Below are positions 11,962 through 25,944 of a stretch of 64,000 nucleotides of DNA, one piece after another (positions within the stretch are counted from its first letter, which is position 1; the number at the start of each line of letters is the position of its first letter). The translations under genes were made by a program, and so were the position numbers. This stretch comes from Sacculina carcini (lineage: Eukaryota > Arthropoda > Thecostraca > Sacculinidae): contig OU696576.1 of the NCBI GenBank assembly GCA_916048095.2, positions 9,744,988-9,808,987 on the forward strand, given 5' to 3'. The notes under the pieces were generated by a model. That model was given only the letters and a program-made list of their open reading frames with translations, had not been told where the DNA came from and searched no databases.

Positions 11962-14900
11962 TCAGTTGGAGTCGGCCGCCGCAAGCAGAGCCACACCGCG
12001 ACTGTAGAAGCTGTGCTCCGACTGCCCGGCCGCCATCTGCATATTGACCGTGAAGAGCAGGTCGGCGCGCGTGGAGTTCAGGTAGACGGGCAGTGTGACA
12101 AGTCGCAGAGTGTCGGTGGTCGGTTGCCGACACCAGCTCAGCTGCAACAGCGGCAGCTCCGTGTGAATGTCCGACGTGAGACGCAGCTGGTTGTCCACAC
12201 ACACGGCGCCTTGCACGTGCACCCCCCGCACCCCCACTGCTCCCGGCTGCAGAGGTGTCGACTGATCGGTGACGACCAGATGTAGTTGCAGTTCCTCGAG
12301 CGACCAGCCGTTGGCCTGAGCGACGCATTGTCGAGTGGCCGTCACGTACGCCTCCGGGTTGAACAGTCTGCCAAGCCACACCTGTTGTCCTCGAAGGGCC
12401 GCTCCGCCACTGCCCGCCGCGCACTCGCTGATCGTCTGCAGTTGACTGGCACGCTGCGAGAAATCGGCCACGAATTGACTGACAGAGGCGGCCGGTGGCA
12501 GGGTGAAGCGTCGCCACGAGGAAGGCACGACACCGCGCACCAGTGTCGCCACCATGGCGCGGTGGTGGTTCGTCTGCTTCTTGGTGCCTTCACACACGCT
12601 CACAACGTCCTCTAAGTCGGCGCGCACACATTCCAACAACCGTACGCCCATGTTGACCTCGCGCTCGAAGAAGCGGTACAGCGGGTCGCGGATGTTCTCG
12701 GCCGTGCGTCGCAACGTCGGCAACTGGCGTGGCAGTAGTTGCAGCCAGCCAGTAGCACTCGACTGCAGCTGTCTCATCCAAGCCGGTCGCTGGTCACTGG
12801 ACAGCGATGACGCTCGTCTCTTGAGACTCTCTGCATCACCGTAGGCCGTCTCATCATCATCCTCCTCTAGACTCTGCATCCTCAACAGCGAGGACAACAG
12901 GTGACGACTTCGTTCAATCAGCAACAGCTGTTCTGCGTTGTTGGGTAGACCGAGCCAGTGGGGAGTCTGGCGGTCCGTCAAACAATCCACCCATTGAAGA
13001 AACTGGTCGCGCACTATTGCATCGGGCATGCACACGGCGGCTCCTTCGTCAGCTCCTTCGTCAGCTCCCCCGTCCTCCACCAGCTGAAACTCGACGTCGA
13101 AGCTGGAAGCCGAGAACAGTCGGCCGAGGAACGATGATAATAGTCGCTGGTCAAAGTCATTGTCAATCTTGCCGCCATACACACACTGGGCCAGTAGCGT
13201 CTGCAGCGCCGTCCACGGCACCTTGTCAGGCGCCAGGTTACTGCGTCCCATTGCCGTCGAGTCAATCCACGCGTCCAGAGTGTCGCATGCCACACGCAGG
13301 TCGGATTCGGTGAACTCGTAGTGTTTGGACCAGCCGAGAGGCGAGTAGCGCACTCGCTCCTGCACAACAGCATGCAGCCACGCTAGCAGGAAGTAGATGC
13401 GTGCGCGCTCCAGCGGCGGTCGCATCATGCGACTAGCCGATACAGCGTTGAAGGTGCGCATAAGGTTGGCGCGGATACCGGGCGGAGGCTCAAACACGAG
13501 GATGCGGCCGGCACGCAGTAAGTTCACGGGCACCTTCGGACTGATCTCCATCGTGAGAAACAGTCGGAAGGACGGATGTGGTCGAAGTGAATGCAGTTTT
13601 TTCTCGAGTTGCACGAGCCAAGATGGTGCCAGATGCACGTTCTTCAGCAGCACCCAGCGACCGGACTTGACGCCGGCGTTGATCGCCCGCTCGGCGTGAC
13701 TGAAGCCTTCGGCAGAACCTATGGCAATGCTCGTCATTGACGCTGCCTTCTCGACGGCCAGGTCGTCGACGCGACCCGATGCGTCGTAGCCATGGACAGC
13801 ACACATCAGCAGCGGTGCCGCCGGGCGCACCTCGTGCTCCACCACGGTCGCCAGGTCCAGTTGGCGCTCGGCGTCGGTCAGGAATTCTTTTCCCAGCACG
13901 GCGTTGACCAACTGCCGGGCGGCCATGATTGTGCGGTCCGGTCTGGCTACCTGCACCAACAACAGACCGTACATGGCCTCGGCCACATACCAATCGGATG
14001 CGTCACTGTTCCACACGTGAGGTACTTGGGTCTCGGGAGTGTCTGAGGCGAGCCACTGTCGAAATTGGGGGCTGCTCACGTGCTGCATCAAGGACGAGAA
14101 CACAGGCAGTTGCTGGGCGAGACGACTCAACTTTTCCACCTGATCGGCCGACAATCCGTCCACTTGACACGAGTCACTGACACGCGACGATACAATGCCC
14201 TCCTGACCGCAGATCAGGAAACTGAGCTCGGCATCGAGATCAACAGGTCGCGATGAGAAACCGCGCAGTCTTATTCTCGTGAAAAGCATGGCCAAAGTGA
14301 GGACATCAGAGTGAAGCATTCCGCGAGATACTCGGCCGAACGACGTGGAGAACAGCGAACTAGTGATCAGCTCAAGACGTTCTAGCGGGTCTGAGACACG
14401 GACCGCGGTGGTCGCCATTGTCAGCACGCTCGTGAATACGTCCAGGAAGAACTGCAGCGAGAACTGATAGAGGAAGTGCACCTGATGCAGCGAGTCAAGT
14501 GTGAAGTAGATACTGCTGCATGCATGAGCTAGCGGCATGTATTTCTCCGACACCAATCCAATCTCTTCGATCACCTTGTCGGTCTTCTCCACTTTACTGG
14601 TTATCTCGGCCGCTTCGCGTTTCAGCGTCTCCAGAGTGGTGATCACGCTGTCGTCGTCCAAAATCTTGCCCTTAGAATCGTTTAGTGCTTGCAAGAGAGA
14701 TTTCTCCAGATGACGCAATCGCAAGCGGAACTCTCCTTGCACCTTCAGCAAGTCGGATCGCTCCTTGTCAATGTCGGGACGCTCCGATTTGAGCACCTGA
14801 TTCAGACACTGCGACTGCAACGACGACCTCGTCACCGTGAAGTTGACGAACGTCACGCGCGAACAAATGTCGGCGGGAAATTCGACGGTCGGGTCGCGAG

Positions 14901-17900
14901 TCGACAGGAAAATGGTGAAGGTTGGAGACAAGTCAATGTCCTGGTCTCCTAGGGTGATCAACACACGACCTCCGGTGCGACGAAGTTCGCGGTTGAGTAC
15001 AGGGTTCAGGATTGGATCATAGTTCTCCACATCCTGAACTAACAAGGGATTGCCGAAGCGCAATGCACTCTCCAGATTCTTGCGGAAACTGTCGTCGAGG
15101 AAGCTGGTCTGAGTGATTTTCTTGCCGGCAAACTCTCGCATGATGAATTCAGTGGCCTGACCCGATGGGTCGATGATGAGCGGGTAGCGATTAAACCGCT
15201 GCAACATGATGGCGTTCTCGGTGAATAGATCGTCAACGGGCAGAGAATTGGCCTGCCAGCGCAGCCTCTGGTCCGGCGAGCTGAGATACTCGGTACGCGC
15301 AAGTTCGGCGCGGTACTGCACTCCGGCCTGTTGCAGATGGCAGCACCAGTTGGCAAACAGCGACTGTCGTAACTGTTGATCCAAGTAGCCAGCGTACGTG
15401 AGGAACGCGGCCGATAACAGCACGTCGCCGATAATCGTCACCATTTGAGAACGGAAGGTCTCACTCGTGCCCATCCAACGCTCCTGTTCATCGCCCAGGG
15501 ATACAAGCAAAGCCATGCTGCGGTCCACCTTGCTCTGCACATGCGACAAATCGGTCTTGATTGCCTGCGCCTGAGCAATGAGCACAGCGTACTCTTCCTT
15601 GTAGCTGGATATGGACTTCTCCAGTTTAGCGATCAATGCAGCAATATCTTCGGCTTTCTTCTTGTTACGACCAGCTTGTGACTCGAGAGAACCGAGTTCG
15701 TTGCGCAAGGGCTCGACTCTTTTAAGCATGTCGGCATAATTGACCTGAGCAATCGCCCATTTGACCATGGGACCGCACGCTGACGAGGCTTTGTTCACTT
15801 TTTCGTAAGAGTAATCCGGATTACTGAGGAAGCGTTTCTTGAGTTTGTCACGAATTTCGTCGGTGATATCTTCAGTCGAGTAGTTGACAATACTCGGTAT
15901 AAAATTGTCTTTCATAATCACGCCGCGAATGGTCTTCCAATCGGACGTTTCCTCTCCAAGCAGCAGACAGATTGACTCCAGAGCAAGTCGTACCAACATT
16001 GGTGGATTGCCCATGGTCCGCAGTTCGACCAAGTTCTGTTTCTTAATCGACTTGACAGCCGCCTGGGCGTCAACTACAGCAGGCTCCACCTTAGACAAAT
16101 CTGCCAGTACATCCTCGCGCTTCACGGCGATTTCCTTGGTCTGTTGTTCCAACTGTACTTGAATCTCTTGCGATTGCACCTTCTGTCGCTCGGCTTCCTG
16201 TTGGTCGACCATCATTTGCCGCAGTTTCTGGTTGGCCGCGTCGTTCTTGGTCTGCAGCTCCTGGGACTTGACAGCCAGCGACTTTTGCATCTCCTCCACT
16301 TGTTCCACTGTCTCGGTGATCTTGTTGAGACCCACGTTCAAATGCAGCTGTTGCTCCTCAAGATCAGCTCGCTTCTCCGAAAGCAATTTGACGAAATGCT
16401 GGATAAGATCCAAGTAGTGGCGCGGAGTGATCACCATTGTTCGCTGTCCACGCTTAGACAGTCGCTGATTGGCGCTGAGTAGCGAGTTGTGCACGTGTAC
16501 AAACGCGTTGACGATGGCATCGCGGTGGGTCGGAGGCTGTGGTAGTTCGCTGTAGGCCACCGGGAAGTAGTCAGGAACTTGCCAGTCGACACGATCGAGG
16601 TCCATTTTGCTCGTGAACTCTTTGCCAACTTGGAAGTAGGCACCGTTGCTCCAGTCTCCGAACCAGTTGAGAACACAACGGTTGAATAAGGCTGGTGAGG
16701 TAGATGCACGGTCCTTGAGACCTTCTGTGCTCGGGTTCATAGTGAAAACCACGTGCAGATTGCGTATCACCTGACTAGTGAACCACTTATAGAGCTCCTC
16801 GTTTGAATCCAGCATGAGTCCTTCACGTTGACTACCCTCTTTACACTGCGTCATTAGTGCAGAAAACTCGTCACCATCGAACAAACCAGGAACTTCACCG
16901 TTTGCAAGCAGAGTGTTCATGCGTTCCAGAAAACCAGAGTCCAGCATATTGGATTCGTCAAGAATGAAGCACATCTTTTCTCCCTTGCAGCCAGACCGTC
17001 GCAGCACCACACGCAGATCCTCGTCAAAATCATCACCCGAATACTTGTTGTGTACCTTGATTTGAAACACCGACAATCCGTTCATCCAGGCGACAAACCG
17101 GGACAGTGTAGTCTTGCCAGCTCCACTCACGCCAATCAACAACAAATGGCCCTGTGGTTGTCTATAGATTCTGTCAATACGAAGAACGTGATCGAGTACC
17201 TCATTAAAGAGCACCAACGGAACATCGAGCTCCTCCTCGTAGAACACCTTGAGACGCGCCTTGACGTACACGCGCAACTCTTCCTGCTCTACCGGGACGT
17301 AGTCCTTGTGCAGCCAGTTAGAATAGAGGATGGGTCGCTTCAAAGCAGTGTCGCAATCAGCGTTGGGGAAGTGTTTGCGCGCGACGGCGTCTATCTTCTC
17401 GTTGGTCCATTGACGCTCCTCGTCATACACAAGGCGATCATGGAACAGTCGAAGAGCCTCATGAGTCCACAGCCTAACCAGAGCCTCGACCGGGGCCGCT
17501 TCCAGCGGCTTGATGGCTTCACATATGCCGCGCACCCACCGTGTCATCTCACGTGGGGAATACACGTAGTGCGGTTGCATCTCCTGTGTGAACCGCTGCT
17601 GTGACAAGAGATAGAATTCAACCATAGCAGCGGTAAGCGGTTCGGCGAACGGTTTCAGTGACGGCTGTAGACGTAGCATGGCCCTCACAAATGTTCCGTA
17701 GATCTGTTTGAGAGACAATTCGCCTGGATAATCGACATACACGACAGGCACGTGTCGCAAAAATCGATGACTGAGCGCCTTACGTCCGGGATCAGTTGGC
17801 GGGTTGCAAGCTCCCACAAACTGAATGCGCTCGAGACGTATCCAAGTGTGATCAGAGATTCGGTAGAAACCTCCGTGTTCAACCAACTGACGCAGGAAAC

Positions 17901-20900
17901 TGATGACTCGCTGAGTTCCGTAATTGTCCATGTCTGGCAAATTGATTTCATCGCAGAACACCACCAGCCATTTTCCCAACTGTATCGGAGCCAATACTAC
18001 TCCGTTAGGCGTCTTCTTGTATTCGCAATAATGATCAAACGTTTTGAAAAGGAGATCAGGTGTAGTTGCGGAGGAAAAATTCAAACCAACCACCTCCAAA
18101 TCAGGAAGAGCTCGCAGTGCTGAAAACAGCGTCATTGTTTTGCCAGAGCCAGGTGGACCACAGAGTACCAGCGGTTTGTGATCAGCGAGCCATGTATACA
18201 ACAAAGCCTCGTGCCTCACGGTATCGACAGTTGGTACAACAACGTCAGGAGCAGCAACCATGTGCGTCTCGACTTCGATTTTGGGCACGCGGGACGACCA
18301 TGGAGTCCACTCTCCCTGAGTTGTCACCTCGAAGTCGATTACACTTGATGAGCTGTGCGGCAGACTGATAGTTGTGCTGTCGCGTATGAAGTTGCTCAGT
18401 TGATCTCTTACTTTGAGCTTGCCGTCTCCCGAGAAACTCCACAAGATGGCGTTGACGAGAGCCTTGGGCACATATGCCTCCAGTTGCTCAGCTGTTAGCG
18501 TAAAATCAGGATGCTGCGCATTATACTGCAGCAGGTTGCGACACGATTGGTTGAGCATAGAAAACAGTGAGGACAGCGCACGCAGACGCGTAAAATCCAT
18601 CACGTGATCGAGTTGGCGAGCATACTGGAGACAGCGCATGACCAGACCATCTGCGTTCATGTGAGGCTGCAAGAGAGCCACCACTTGACGCTGCAACTGA
18701 ATGGCAGGAGACAATAACTCTTCATTGTCCGTCTTGTCCGTTTTCTGACTGGAGTCGGTAGTGCGTACCTCGTCGTTATCTTCTAGTGAGATGTTGCGTA
18801 AACGGCCCAAGTAGTGCTGGAAGATCATCTCAGTGGAGAGGACATCTTCGGAAAACCACACCATACCACACCGAGACACAGTCGCAGGAGTGGCGTGCTT
18901 CAAATCTTGTACCTCGAACATGATGCGCACATTGGGAGGAACAGCCAAACGCTCTCCATTCGGAAGTGTCAAGAGTTTATTGTTGTCAAGTACTGAATTG
19001 AGATTCTCCACCCACTCAGGATCGACGTCGCCGTCGAATATGATCCATTGGCGTTTGCCGATTTCACCGCGAACATTGTCAATGATCTTGCGCAACGTGT
19101 GCGTGAAGATTCCGTCATTCCACTCGCGGGTGTTTGGATCCAGTACTCCGTACAAAGCTTCCTTGGAGATAGCTTTGGGATCAATGACATGAGCGACACC
19201 CTCAACACCCTCAAATCGTTCCAGAGCCTTGATGAGCACACGCCACGCCGTCGACTTGCCGCTGCCGCTCGGTCCAACCATCATCAAGCCGTGGTTCAGC
19301 TGAGTGATCTGGTACAGCTGCAGCACTTTTTCGAACCAGCCAGTGCCGAGGTCGTCGCTCTGTCCCAGCACCAAGTGTTGTTCTTCACACACATCCTTGA
19401 TATGCCTCCGCAGATCCGTCATGCTCGAGCGCTGATACTCGACACCCGGGAACACGTCAGACAAGAGTGAAAACAGCAGTGGAATGTCAGAGGCCACTAA
19501 TTTGGGCACCATTGTCTCGCATACCGACTGAATCAAAATCTCCTGCTCTGGTAGATTCTCGGCAATTTTCGCATCGTCAATCGTCTCGCCCTGGGCTACG
19601 AGATGCTCACGGATTTTGAGAATACGACTGCGCTTGACACTACCAGCGCTATTCAACACCGACTTGAGAGCGCGTAGACTGAAGTCGTAGTGAGAATTAT
19701 TGGAAAGTTGTTCGTTGCAAAGTTTGAAAAAGGGTACAATTTTACTTGCGAGTTTCTCGGCAGAACGGAATCCCTGAGAGAACAGTGTAACCTGAGCAAT
19801 CATCTGAAGGTTCGGCCTGTTCATAGCGAGCGAGCGGAATAGCTTTTTCAAGTTGTCGGGCAAATTGGAACGGCCAGCATAACCCGGATTCATTGTGATG
19901 AAGATGGCAATCTGAGCACTGATCGACGTCTGCCGTCCCACCAGCTCAACACTCACAGCCTTGTCGGGTGTCTCATCCTGCATTTTTAAGGCTTCCTGAA
20001 TGGTCTGGATCTGTTGAGACACGGCTGAGAGCATACGCTCTTCGAGACGATTGAACTCGTCAAAGCAGCCCCATGCACCCACTTGACACAGACCCAGAAA
20101 AATGCGACCCATAGCCTGTACATCGAACGTCTCATCGCAGTTGAACACGAGCACGAACTTGCCCAACTGATGACCAAGAGCTTTCACTGACTCTGTCTTA
20201 CCCGTGCCGGCAGGACCAAACGGAGATCCGCCCAGCTTAGCGTGCAACGCCTGTGTCATAGTCAGGTAGCAACGGTCCGTCAATGGAGTCTGCACAAGAC
20301 GCTCCTGCACGCCCAAATACTCGAATCCGTACTGGAAGCGTGCGTTGGCCATGTGAACCGACAGCTGTCGCAATGGGTTGGTCTGCTTAGCGTTCCAGTA
20401 GAAACGCATACATTGCAACCAGGCAAAGTGTCTGGGCGAGTCGACCTTGTCTTTGATAAGAGTCCTCAGTACCGAGCGCTTGTGTACAAACTCATTGACC
20501 AGGTGCTCCAGTTTGAGCCGACGCATGGCCGGCTGTTCCTGTAGCACAGAATCGGCCATCATGTTCAGCACCTCCTGTACATTGTCGGCGATCGCTTGCA
20601 CCTTCTGTAAGGCATCATTCGCGTTGAGCGCAGTCTCCACCTCCTCCGACCACCATACCTGCATGGTGAGAACCACCAACTGTGCGGGGAAATCATCACA
20701 CCAACCGAGAAACTCCGCTGGAGTGCCGCTTTCAGTCATCCAGCGACGCAGCACGACCAGAGAACGAGCTAGTAGAGACGCCAGAGTGGCGCACACACTA
20801 CGTTCAACGGCACTCAACCACTCGTTGATCTTGGGGTTCTCGCTGAGCAGCACCGGCTTCTCGAAAATAACTTCTTCTCCCTCTGACGACGCAATTCCGC

Positions 20901-23900
20901 GAATCTCGGTGTTTTCTTCGTTCAGCAGAATGGCAGTGATTCCTGCAAACATCTTCTTGAAGTGTTTCTGCAAACGGGGGATGTTCTTACTGTTGCCGAT
21001 AATTTCCAATAGATCTTCATCACCAACAAAGTAGAACCGAGGGAAACCAGATCTCTCTCGCTCCAAATACTCGCCTAACGCCTTCTGAATTTTACCCAAT
21101 AAATCAGCTAGACGTTCCAGAGCACGCATGACTCCTTGAATATTGAGCACGTCAAGCACCATCGGAGATCGGCTGACTTTCTTCATGAGAGTCAGAAACT
21201 CTGTGCTGATGCTAGCAAACCGAGAAGTCTCTACAGGAAGCAGAGTTTTGATGTCAGAACTACCGGAAAACAGGCCTTCAAGATACACCCAGCGGCGCTG
21301 TACAACTATCCAGACATCGAACGTTGTGTCAATACGGTTCAATTTCTCGTCCCAGGCGGCAGCATCCTCTTCAAACACTTTGTAATAAGGTGATAACTTC
21401 ATTGCCGCAAGAGAATTGGTGTGTTCCTTGACCTTGGAGAAAAGATCGTCCCATCCGCGAATTACCTTGCATTTATTTTGATAGTTGATCAGATCCAATT
21501 GATACGTCTGCCAACAATCGCGCACCTGCTTCAAAAACTCCTCCAACGCCATTTCGCCCTGTGCCACCAGTATGGTGTCCTTAACAATGCTCTCGTTCTT
21601 TAGCAAGTTCACGTCCCAAACCTGACCAAGAGTCAACTCGCTCAGCTGCCAACGAACGCGTAACTGTCGCTGCAGCTGCGTCCAGTGACGTTCCTTCAGC
21701 GCATCCGATTTCAGCTCCACAATCAACATGTTGACCTTGGTGTAGCTCTGCAGCAGTTTCTTCACATACTCGTAAGACGAGTATTGACGCAGTCGTGTCG
21801 GTAACTCTTTTAGTTGCGTGAGAAGAGCATCCAATTCTTGACGCAACTTGCGTGGTTGAACACTGAGCCACGGCTTTTCCTTCAGCTCATCTAAACGCTC
21901 CCACACCTTACTCAACTCAGACCAAACACCCTTTAGATCGTTAAGCTCTTCAAAAGCCACCATCAGCCTCTCGTCAGCCGCCGACGCACCAATGTCTCCA
22001 AGCTCAAGAGCTTCCTTAGCCCGACTCACATTGTCCCGCTCCTCCTTGAGTCTCTGCAGCCTCGCCTCAGACAGTTGCAGTTGCTGAAGCGCGTCTGTGG
22101 GTCGCAGATGACCCTCGACGGGCTTCTGCTTCTCCCACTCGTTGAGATAGTCATTAGTTCGACTCTCAACCGCCTTGTCTTCGGCGACAATCTTCATCTG
22201 CAAACTGGCCACCTGAGCTTGTATCGACGAATCCTTACGCTTGATAATTTCATTGAAAGCGCCCCACTCACCTTCAATGTTGTCCACATGCAGCCAGTTG
22301 CTTGGGAACTGAAATCGATGACGCTCAAGAACACGTTGCCCGTTTTTATAGAGTTCAACCTCGGCTTCCCATTGCTTCATCTGCCGCTTCAACGACTGCA
22401 CATACGTGATAAACGTCACGGCATCAGACGTGTTTGCAGCCTCGATGCTCTGCAACTCCATGTCTCCACGAGATTTGGACACTGTCGTGTGAAAATCGCT
22501 CATCTGAGTGCCCAGCAGCGTTCCAAACTTGCCCAGAATCTCCTTGTGAATTGCGTCATACTTCAGGGACACTTTCGACTGCACCTTGCCATAATCGATT
22601 ACGACAGGCCCGAATGAACGCCTCGTCTCAGACGTATCAAATGTGGCTCGCCGCTTCTTCATCTCTTCGACGCAATTGATCCATAGATTGATATCATCAC
22701 TCAGCCGAGATATCACCTGTTCCGTGTTGAGATCCCAGAGTTTCTGGTAGGAGAGCCACTCGCGCACGTACGAACACGTCTGTTGATAGATCTCGTTGAC
22801 GGCTTGATAGGCGGCGGCCGTGACGTTCATGTAGTCTGGCATTGCCTGCAACAGACTCTTGTAGGTGTTCGGCGCCTCACTGCGACCAATACCCACTTCG
22901 TAGCGAGACGACTGAATGCGGTTCAGCGTTATGATGACGTTCTGCCAGGCAAACAATTGGTTGAGCAACTGACAGCGCACGTCCTCCACCGACGGGTACA
23001 AGTGCAAGTTGTTGTAGATAATGCGCAGCTCGTGCATGACTGGTGCAATGACCGGCTCTCCCCCGGGACGACTGGGCGCAGTGTGGCTTGGCTCCGTGTC
23101 CATGGACGTGTCGGTCTCATCGCGAACTCCTTGTAGAGCACGCGTCCATGCTTGAACGCCCGCCTGAAGTCTGATAGCCAGCTTGGTCGAGATCGCGTCA
23201 TCCAGTCTGTTCACCCACACTCCCAGGTTGCTGTACTTGTGCAAACTGAGATCGTCGACCGCCTTCTGAATCTTTGCCAGAATCTCGGCAAAAGTGGCGT
23301 GCGAGTAGGTGCACGTGTCGAGCGACTTGATATCGACGTCGATCTGATGCTGTACGTGCAACAAGTGGTCGACCATCTCCTGCAAGTTGAATGCCGACTC
23401 AGCGAAGCGCTGCACATACGAGTCGAGTTTGTACGACTCCCAGATCAACTGCGCTCCCTCGGCGATCAGCGCATGATTGGAGTTCTTCAATCCAGCTACG
23501 AGTACTTGAGCGTTGGCGTGATCGTCCATCTTGTCGAGTGTGCGCTCGTACGTGCGTACGCTCTCGATCAGCGATATGGCGAATGGGTACATCTGGTTGG
23601 ATGTGTGAGCCTTGTTAACAATGGCCAGGGGCACGCGAAAGCCGAGGTTCTTGAGATTGCGCACCTCCTTGCTCAGAGTGATTATCTCCGGTAGGAAATT
23701 AACCTTAAGCTTGAGAACATTGCCTTTGCCCGTTCGACTTCGCTGCGACTCAATGGCAAATAGCAAGCCGGAAACACCGAGATTACGATCTTGCACTTTC
23801 TTGGCCCACTCGGCGAATATGTCGGCCGTGTTGAGCTTGGCGCGGAAACTGTCGCTGTCGGCCTTCAGTTTCTGACCCTCCACGTGATTCTCCCAGCCGC

Positions 23901-25944
23901 AGCCGAGCACATCTTCCACTCTGCTGACGTACATGCTCAGCTGATGGTCAATCTGGCGCGCCCACAATATCGAGCCCGACACGGGCGGAATATCGCGCAC
24001 CTCGCTCATCCGACACGCCTGACTGTGTTGATACTGCACCTTGAACTTCTCGTGCAACGACTCAATGTCCTCTTTAACACGAGTGATCAACTGTGTCTGA
24101 TACTCGCGGATGGCGCCGCGAATGTGCGGCCGCACAAACAGCGCGTTGAAGCGCGAGAAGATGCGGAACATCTCGTTGGCGTTCTTGGCTGTGCCCAGTT
24201 GATCGCGCAAACGAGCAGTGATCCTCGTTTCCACACGATCGATTCGTTCATCGTAGCGGCGCAGTGCCGCCTCCCACAAGTCCACGCCGTCGCGACCAAT
24301 ATCCAAACAGTCGACGTCCTTCACCTGCTCGTAGGCCAAGTGCACTTCCTCGATGGCGTTGGCGTCTGCCATGTCGACAGCCGGTGTCTGAGACACCCCG
24401 GTGCCGTCGTCGGGTGCCTGGGCTGACTCCGTTGTGTCTTCGGCAGACACCGAGTTGGGCAGCACACTGGGACGAAGCACGCGCACAATCACCGTGCGCA
24501 ATTGCTCGTGCTGGCAGCGGAAAGTGCGCAGCTGATCCATGCGTGCCTGAAGTCGCTTGTGCGCCGGGTGGATGCGCCACACCATCTTGACGTGCTCGTG
24601 CTTCTTCTTCATGAGGTCTCGCATCAGACTGAGTAATTTTTCGTACTCGTCGTCCCAGCACACAAACACATCGAAGCATTGCGTCATCAGCGCGTCAAAA
24701 TCGTCGAAGCTGACTTGCATCAGTCGTCGTCCACCGACTATTTTCAGCAGCTGGTTCAAAAGATCGCGTGAGATAGCTTCAGTCAACCGCAGCGCCCGAC
24801 CCAGGGAATACTTGGTGTTACGAATTTTACGCATGTGGTGGAAAACGTTGCGAAGAGCCACACGGAGCTGGTCCAGTTCTGAGGCAGCGAGTAACTCATT
24901 CAGAGGGAAATCCTTCATCAGAGGATTGTAGTCGTTGACAGTGGCCAGGGCTTGCTTGAGACCGGTGTCAGCGTCGAAGCTGATGGTGGCGTGAAAGCGT
25001 TTGCCGTGACGCAAAATGTCCATAGTAAGAGCCACCTCAGGACTGTCACGCTTCTCTTGAATGCGCAACAGTGCTCGTTCTAGGTTCAACCAGAAGCTGA
25101 CCTCTTGTATGGCTGTGCCAGACGCCGGGTCTCGCTCCAAGCGCGTCACTTTCTGAATCTCGCGAATCCACCGGTTGACGCCGTTCTGCAGCTGGTTAAG
25201 AAAACTAGAGTCCTCGATTTTGTCGCCGAAATCGCTGACCTGGGGTCGTCGGCCCTCTTCAGCACACTTCTTGATCACCTGCGCCACATACGGGTTGATC
25301 GGCAGTGTGATCTCTGGAATGTCAATATTCTGCTGTAGATGCAACAGTCCCATCTCCAGCTCGGAGATCTTCTTCTCGACGGTGGGTGCCATCTTGTCGC
25401 CATCTCGATCACCCTTGCCCGACTCCTTGATGAACGATTTGAAGAAAGGTGACACGGCATTGCTGACCAGCATGTGTAATGTCTCGTACGGCGAGCCCTC
25501 GCTCAGCTTCAATATGTGCAGCTGCGCGGTAAGCGGCTTCTCAGCGTCCAACACGGCTACGTGCTTAATCAGCACAAGTCCAGTGACTCGCCCACCCATA
25601 TAGCGAACCTGGTTTGACAATAAATACTGCACGGGTTCCCGACCGTCGTCATCCTGGCCCGACTCCGACTCCTCGTCTTTGTTGGAGACGCGCTCGACAA
25701 AAAGCACACGAGTTTGTGGGTCGGCAATTAGCTTGCGCAAGCACTCGCGGTGAGCGTTCGTGGTGAGGGCAGCATCTAGCGCACGAACCCCGGCAGCGTC
25801 CGCCTCACTGCTCTCTTCCAGCATAGGCGCACCAGCGCGCCGCACGAACGCCGACACCTGACTGATGTCGTACAGCGCCGCCTGCTCCGAATCCATCATC
25901 TGCCTGCCGTCCCCGGTGTCTTCTGTGCCGCCAGGATCGGCCAT
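11962..25944 (-). CDS. DYNC1H1: Cytoplasmic dynein 1 heavy chain, complete and intronless
   Basis: One unbroken frame of 4660 codons from ATG 25942-25944 to TGA 11962-11964, close to the usual length of the family (about 4650). This is the motor subunit of cytoplasmic dynein 1, which walks to microtubule minus ends. The tail (1 to ~1400) carries the dimerisation and intermediate-chain-binding region ([45 protein letters not shown]). The AAA+ ring has four P-loops: AAA1 GPAGTGKT (1910-1917), AAA2 GPSGSGKS (2224), AAA3 GPPGSGKT (2596) and AAA4 GVSGAGKT (2938). A coiled-coil stalk (about 3180-3480) surrounds the microtubule-binding tip, with [18 protein letters not shown] leading into it. AAA5, AAA6 and the C-terminal domain follow. 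All P-loops keep their key lysine, so the gene looks functional. Animal orthologues normally have dozens of introns. The CDS is GC-rich and there is no poly(A) trace of retroposition. Confidence 0.97.
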   Translation of the reverse strand: MADPGGTEDTGDGRQMMDSEQAALYDISQVSAFVRRAGAPMLEESSEADAAGVRALDAALTTNAHRECLRKLIADPQTRVLFVERVSNKDEESESGQDDDGREPVQYLLSNQVRYMGGRVTGLVLIKHVAVLDAEKPLTAQLHILKLSEGSPYETLHMLVSNAVSPFFKSFIKESGKGDRDGDKMAPTVEKKISELEMGLLHLQQNIDIPEITLPINPYVAQVIKKCAEEGRRPQVSDFGDKIEDSSFLNQLQNGVNRWIREIQKVTRLERDPASGTAIQEVSFWLNLERALLRIQEKRDSPEVALTMDILRHGKRFHATISFDADTGLKQALATVNDYNPLMKDFPLNELLAASELDQLRVALRNVFHHMRKIRNTKYSLGRALRLTEAISRDLLNQLLKIVGGRRLMQVSFDDFDALMTQCFDVFVCWDDEYEKLLSLMRDLMKKKHEHVKMVWRIHPAHKRLQARMDQLRTFRCQHEQLRTVIVRVLRPSVLPNSVSAEDTTESAQAPDDGTGVSQTPAVDMADANAIEEVHLAYEQVKDVDCLDIGRDGVDLWEAALRRYDERIDRVETRITARLRDQLGTAKNANEMFRIFSRFNALFVRPHIRGAIREYQTQLITRVKEDIESLHEKFKVQYQHSQACRMSEVRDIPPVSGSILWARQIDHQLSMYVSRVEDVLGCGWENHVEGQKLKADSDSFRAKLNTADIFAEWAKKVQDRNLGVSGLLFAIESQRSRTGKGNVLKLKVNFLPEIITLSKEVRNLKNLGFRVPLAIVNKAHTSNQMYPFAISLIESVRTYERTLDKMDDHANAQVLVAGLKNSNHALIAEGAQLIWESYKLDSYVQRFAESAFNLQEMVDHLLHVQHQIDVDIKSLDTCTYSHATFAEILAKIQKAVDDLSLHKYSNLGVWVNRLDDAISTKLAIRLQAGVQAWTRALQGVRDETDTSMDTEPSHTAPSRPGGEPVIAPVMHELRIIYNNLHLYPSVEDVRCQLLNQLFAWQNVIITLNRIQSSRYEVGIGRSEAPNTYKSLLQAMPDYMNVTAAAYQAVNEIYQQTCSYVREWLSYQKLWDLNTEQVISRLSDDINLWINCVEEMKKRRATFDTSETRRSFGPVVIDYGKVQSKVSLKYDAIHKEILGKFGTLLGTQMSDFHTTVSKSRGDMELQSIEAANTSDAVTFITYVQSLKRQMKQWEAEVELYKNGQRVLERHRFQFPSNWLHVDNIEGEWGAFNEIIKRKDSSIQAQVASLQMKIVAEDKAVESRTNDYLNEWEKQKPVEGHLRPTDALQQLQLSEARLQRLKEERDNVSRAKEALELGDIGASAADERLMVAFEELNDLKGVWSELSKVWERLDELKEKPWLSVQPRKLRQELDALLTQLKELPTRLRQYSSYEYVKKLLQSYTKVNMLIVELKSDALKERHWTQLQRQLRVRWQLSELTLGQVWDVNLLKNESIVKDTILVAQGEMALEEFLKQVRDCWQTYQLDLINYQNKCKVIRGWDDLFSKVKEHTNSLAAMKLSPYYKVFEEDAAAWDEKLNRIDTTFDVWIVVQRRWVYLEGLFSGSSDIKTLLPVETSRFASISTEFLTLMKKVSRSPMVLDVLNIQGVMRALERLADLLGKIQKALGEYLERERSGFPRFYFVGDEDLLEIIGNSKNIPRLQKHFKKMFAGITAILLNEENTEIRGIASSEGEEVIFEKPVLLSENPKINEWLSAVERSVCATLASLLARSLVVLRRWMTESGTPAEFLGWCDDFPAQLVVLTMQVWWSEEVETALNANDALQKVQAIADNVQEVLNMMADSVLQEQPAMRRLKLEHLVNEFVHKRSVLRTLIKDKVDSPRHFAWLQCMRFYWNAKQTNPLRQLSVHMANARFQYGFEYLGVQERLVQTPLTDRCYLTMTQALHAKLGGSPFGPAGTGKTESVKALGHQLGKFVLVFNCDETFDVQAMGRIFLGLCQVGAWGCFDEFNRLEERMLSAVSQQIQTIQEALKMQDETPDKAVSVELVGRQTSISAQIAIFITMNPGYAGRSNLPDNLKKLFRSLAMNRPNLQMIAQVTLFSQGFRSAEKLASKIVPFFKLCNEQLSNNSHYDFSLRALKSVLNSAGSVKRSRILKIREHLVAQGETIDDAKIAENLPEQEILIQSVCETMVPKLVASDIPLLFSLLSDVFPGVEYQRSSMTDLRRHIKDVCEEQHLVLGQSDDLGTGWFEKVLQLYQITQLNHGLMMVGPSGSGKSTAWRVLIKALERFEGVEGVAHVIDPKAISKEALYGVLDPNTREWNDGIFTHTLRKIIDNVRGEIGKRQWIIFDGDVDPEWVENLNSVLDNNKLLTLPNGERLAVPPNVRIMFEVQDLKHATPATVSRCGMVWFSEDVLSTEMIFQHYLGRLRNISLEDNDEVRTTDSSQKTDKTDNEELLSPAIQLQRQVVALLQPHMNADGLVMRCLQYARQLDHVMDFTRLRALSSLFSMLNQSCRNLLQYNAQHPDFTLTAEQLEAYVPKALVNAILWSFSGDGKLKVRDQLSNFIRDSTTISLPHSSSSVIDFEVTTQGEWTPWSSRVPKIEVETHMVAAPDVVVPTVDTVRHEALLYTWLADHKPLVLCGPPGSGKTMTLFSALRALPDLEVVGLNFSSATTPDLLFKTFDHYCEYKKTPNGVVLAPIQLGKWLVVFCDEINLPDMDNYGTQRVISFLRQLVEHGGFYRISDHTWIRLERIQFVGACNPPTDPGRKALSHRFLRHVPVVYVDYPGELSLKQIYGTFVRAMLRLQPSLKPFAEPLTAAMVEFYLLSQQRFTQEMQPHYVYSPREMTRWVRGICEAIKPLEAAPVEALVRLWTHEALRLFHDRLVYDEERQWTNEKIDAVARKHFPNADCDTALKRPILYSNWLHKDYVPVEQEELRVYVKARLKVFYEEELDVPLVLFNEVLDHVLRIDRIYRQPQGHLLLIGVSGAGKTTLSRFVAWMNGLSVFQIKVHNKYSGDDFDEDLRVVLRRSGCKGEKMCFILDESNMLDSGFLERMNTLLANGEVPGLFDGDEFSALMTQCKEGSQREGLMLDSNEELYKWFTSQVIRNLHVVFTMNPSTEGLKDRASTSPALFNRCVLNWFGDWSNGAYFQVGKEFTSKMDLDRVDWQVPDYFPVAYSELPQPPTHRDAIVNAFVHVHNSLLSANQRLSKRGQRTMVITPRHYLDLIQHFVKLLSEKRADLEEQQLHLNVGLNKITETVEQVEEMQKSLAVKSQELQTKNDAANQKLRQMMVDQQEAERQKVQSQEIQVQLEQQTKEIAVKREDVLADLSKVEPAVVDAQAAVKSIKKQNLVELRTMGNPPMLVRLALESICLLLGEETSDWKTIRGVIMKDNFIPSIVNYSTEDITDEIRDKLKKRFLSNPDYSYEKVNKASSACGPMVKWAIAQVNYADMLKRVEPLRNELGSLESQAGRNKKKAEDIAALIAKLEKSISSYKEEYAVLIAQAQAIKTDLSHVQSKVDRSMALLVSLGDEQERWMGTSETFRSQMVTIIGDVLLSAAFLTYAGYLDQQLRQSLFANWCCHLQQAGVQYRAELARTEYLSSPDQRLRWQANSLPVDDLFTENAIMLQRFNRYPLIIDPSGQATEFIMREFAGKKITQTSFLDDSFRKNLESALRFGNPLLVQDVENYDPILNPVLNRELRRTGGRVLITLGDQDIDLSPTFTIFLSTRDPTVEFPADICSRVTFVNFTVTRSSLQSQCLNQVLKSERPDIDKERSDLLKVQGEFRLRLRHLEKSLLQALNDSKGKILDDDSVITTLETLKREAAEITSKVEKTDKVIEEIGLVSEKYMPLAHACSSIYFTLDSLHQVHFLYQFSLQFFLDVFTSVLTMATTAVRVSDPLERLELITSSLFSTSFGRVSRGMLHSDVLTLAMLFTRIRLRGFSSRPVDLDAELSFLICGQEGIVSSRVSDSCQVDGLSADQVEKLSRLAQQLPVFSSLMQHVSSPQFRQWLASDTPETQVPHVWNSDASDWYVAEAMYGLLLVQVARPDRTIMAARQLVNAVLGKEFLTDAERQLDLATVVEHEVRPAAPLLMCAVHGYDASGRVDDLAVEKAASMTSIAIGSAEGFSHAERAINAGVKSGRWVLLKNVHLAPSWLVQLEKKLHSLRPHPSFRLFLTMEISPKVPVNLLRAGRILVFEPPPGIRANLMRTFNAVSASRMMRPPLERARIYFLLAWLHAVVQERVRYSPLGWSKHYEFTESDLRVACDTLDAWIDSTAMGRSNLAPDKVPWTALQTLLAQCVYGGKIDNDFDQRLLSSFLGRLFSASSFDVEFQLVEDGGADEGADEGAAVCMPDAIVRDQFLQWVDCLTDRQTPHWLGLPNNAEQLLLIERSRHLLSSLLRMQSLEEDDDETAYGDAESLKRRASSLSSDQRPAWMRQLQSSATGWLQLLPRQLPTLRRTAENIRDPLYRFFEREVNMGVRLLECVRADLEDVVSVCEGTKKQTNHHRAMVATLVRGVVPSSWRRFTLPPAASVSQFVADFSQRASQLQTISECAAGSGGAALRGQQVWLGRLFNPEAYVTATRQCVAQANGWSLEELQLHLVVTDQSTPLQPGAVGVRGVHVQGAVCVDNQLRLTSDIHTELPLLQLSWCRQPTTDTLRLVTLPVYLNSTRADLLFTVNMQMAAGQSEHSFYSRGVALLAAADSN

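Noticed and set aside
12286-25603. Many 60-210 codon frames on the plus strand and in other minus frames across the dynein gene
   Set aside because: Shadows of GC-rich coding sequence; none has a recognisable domain.
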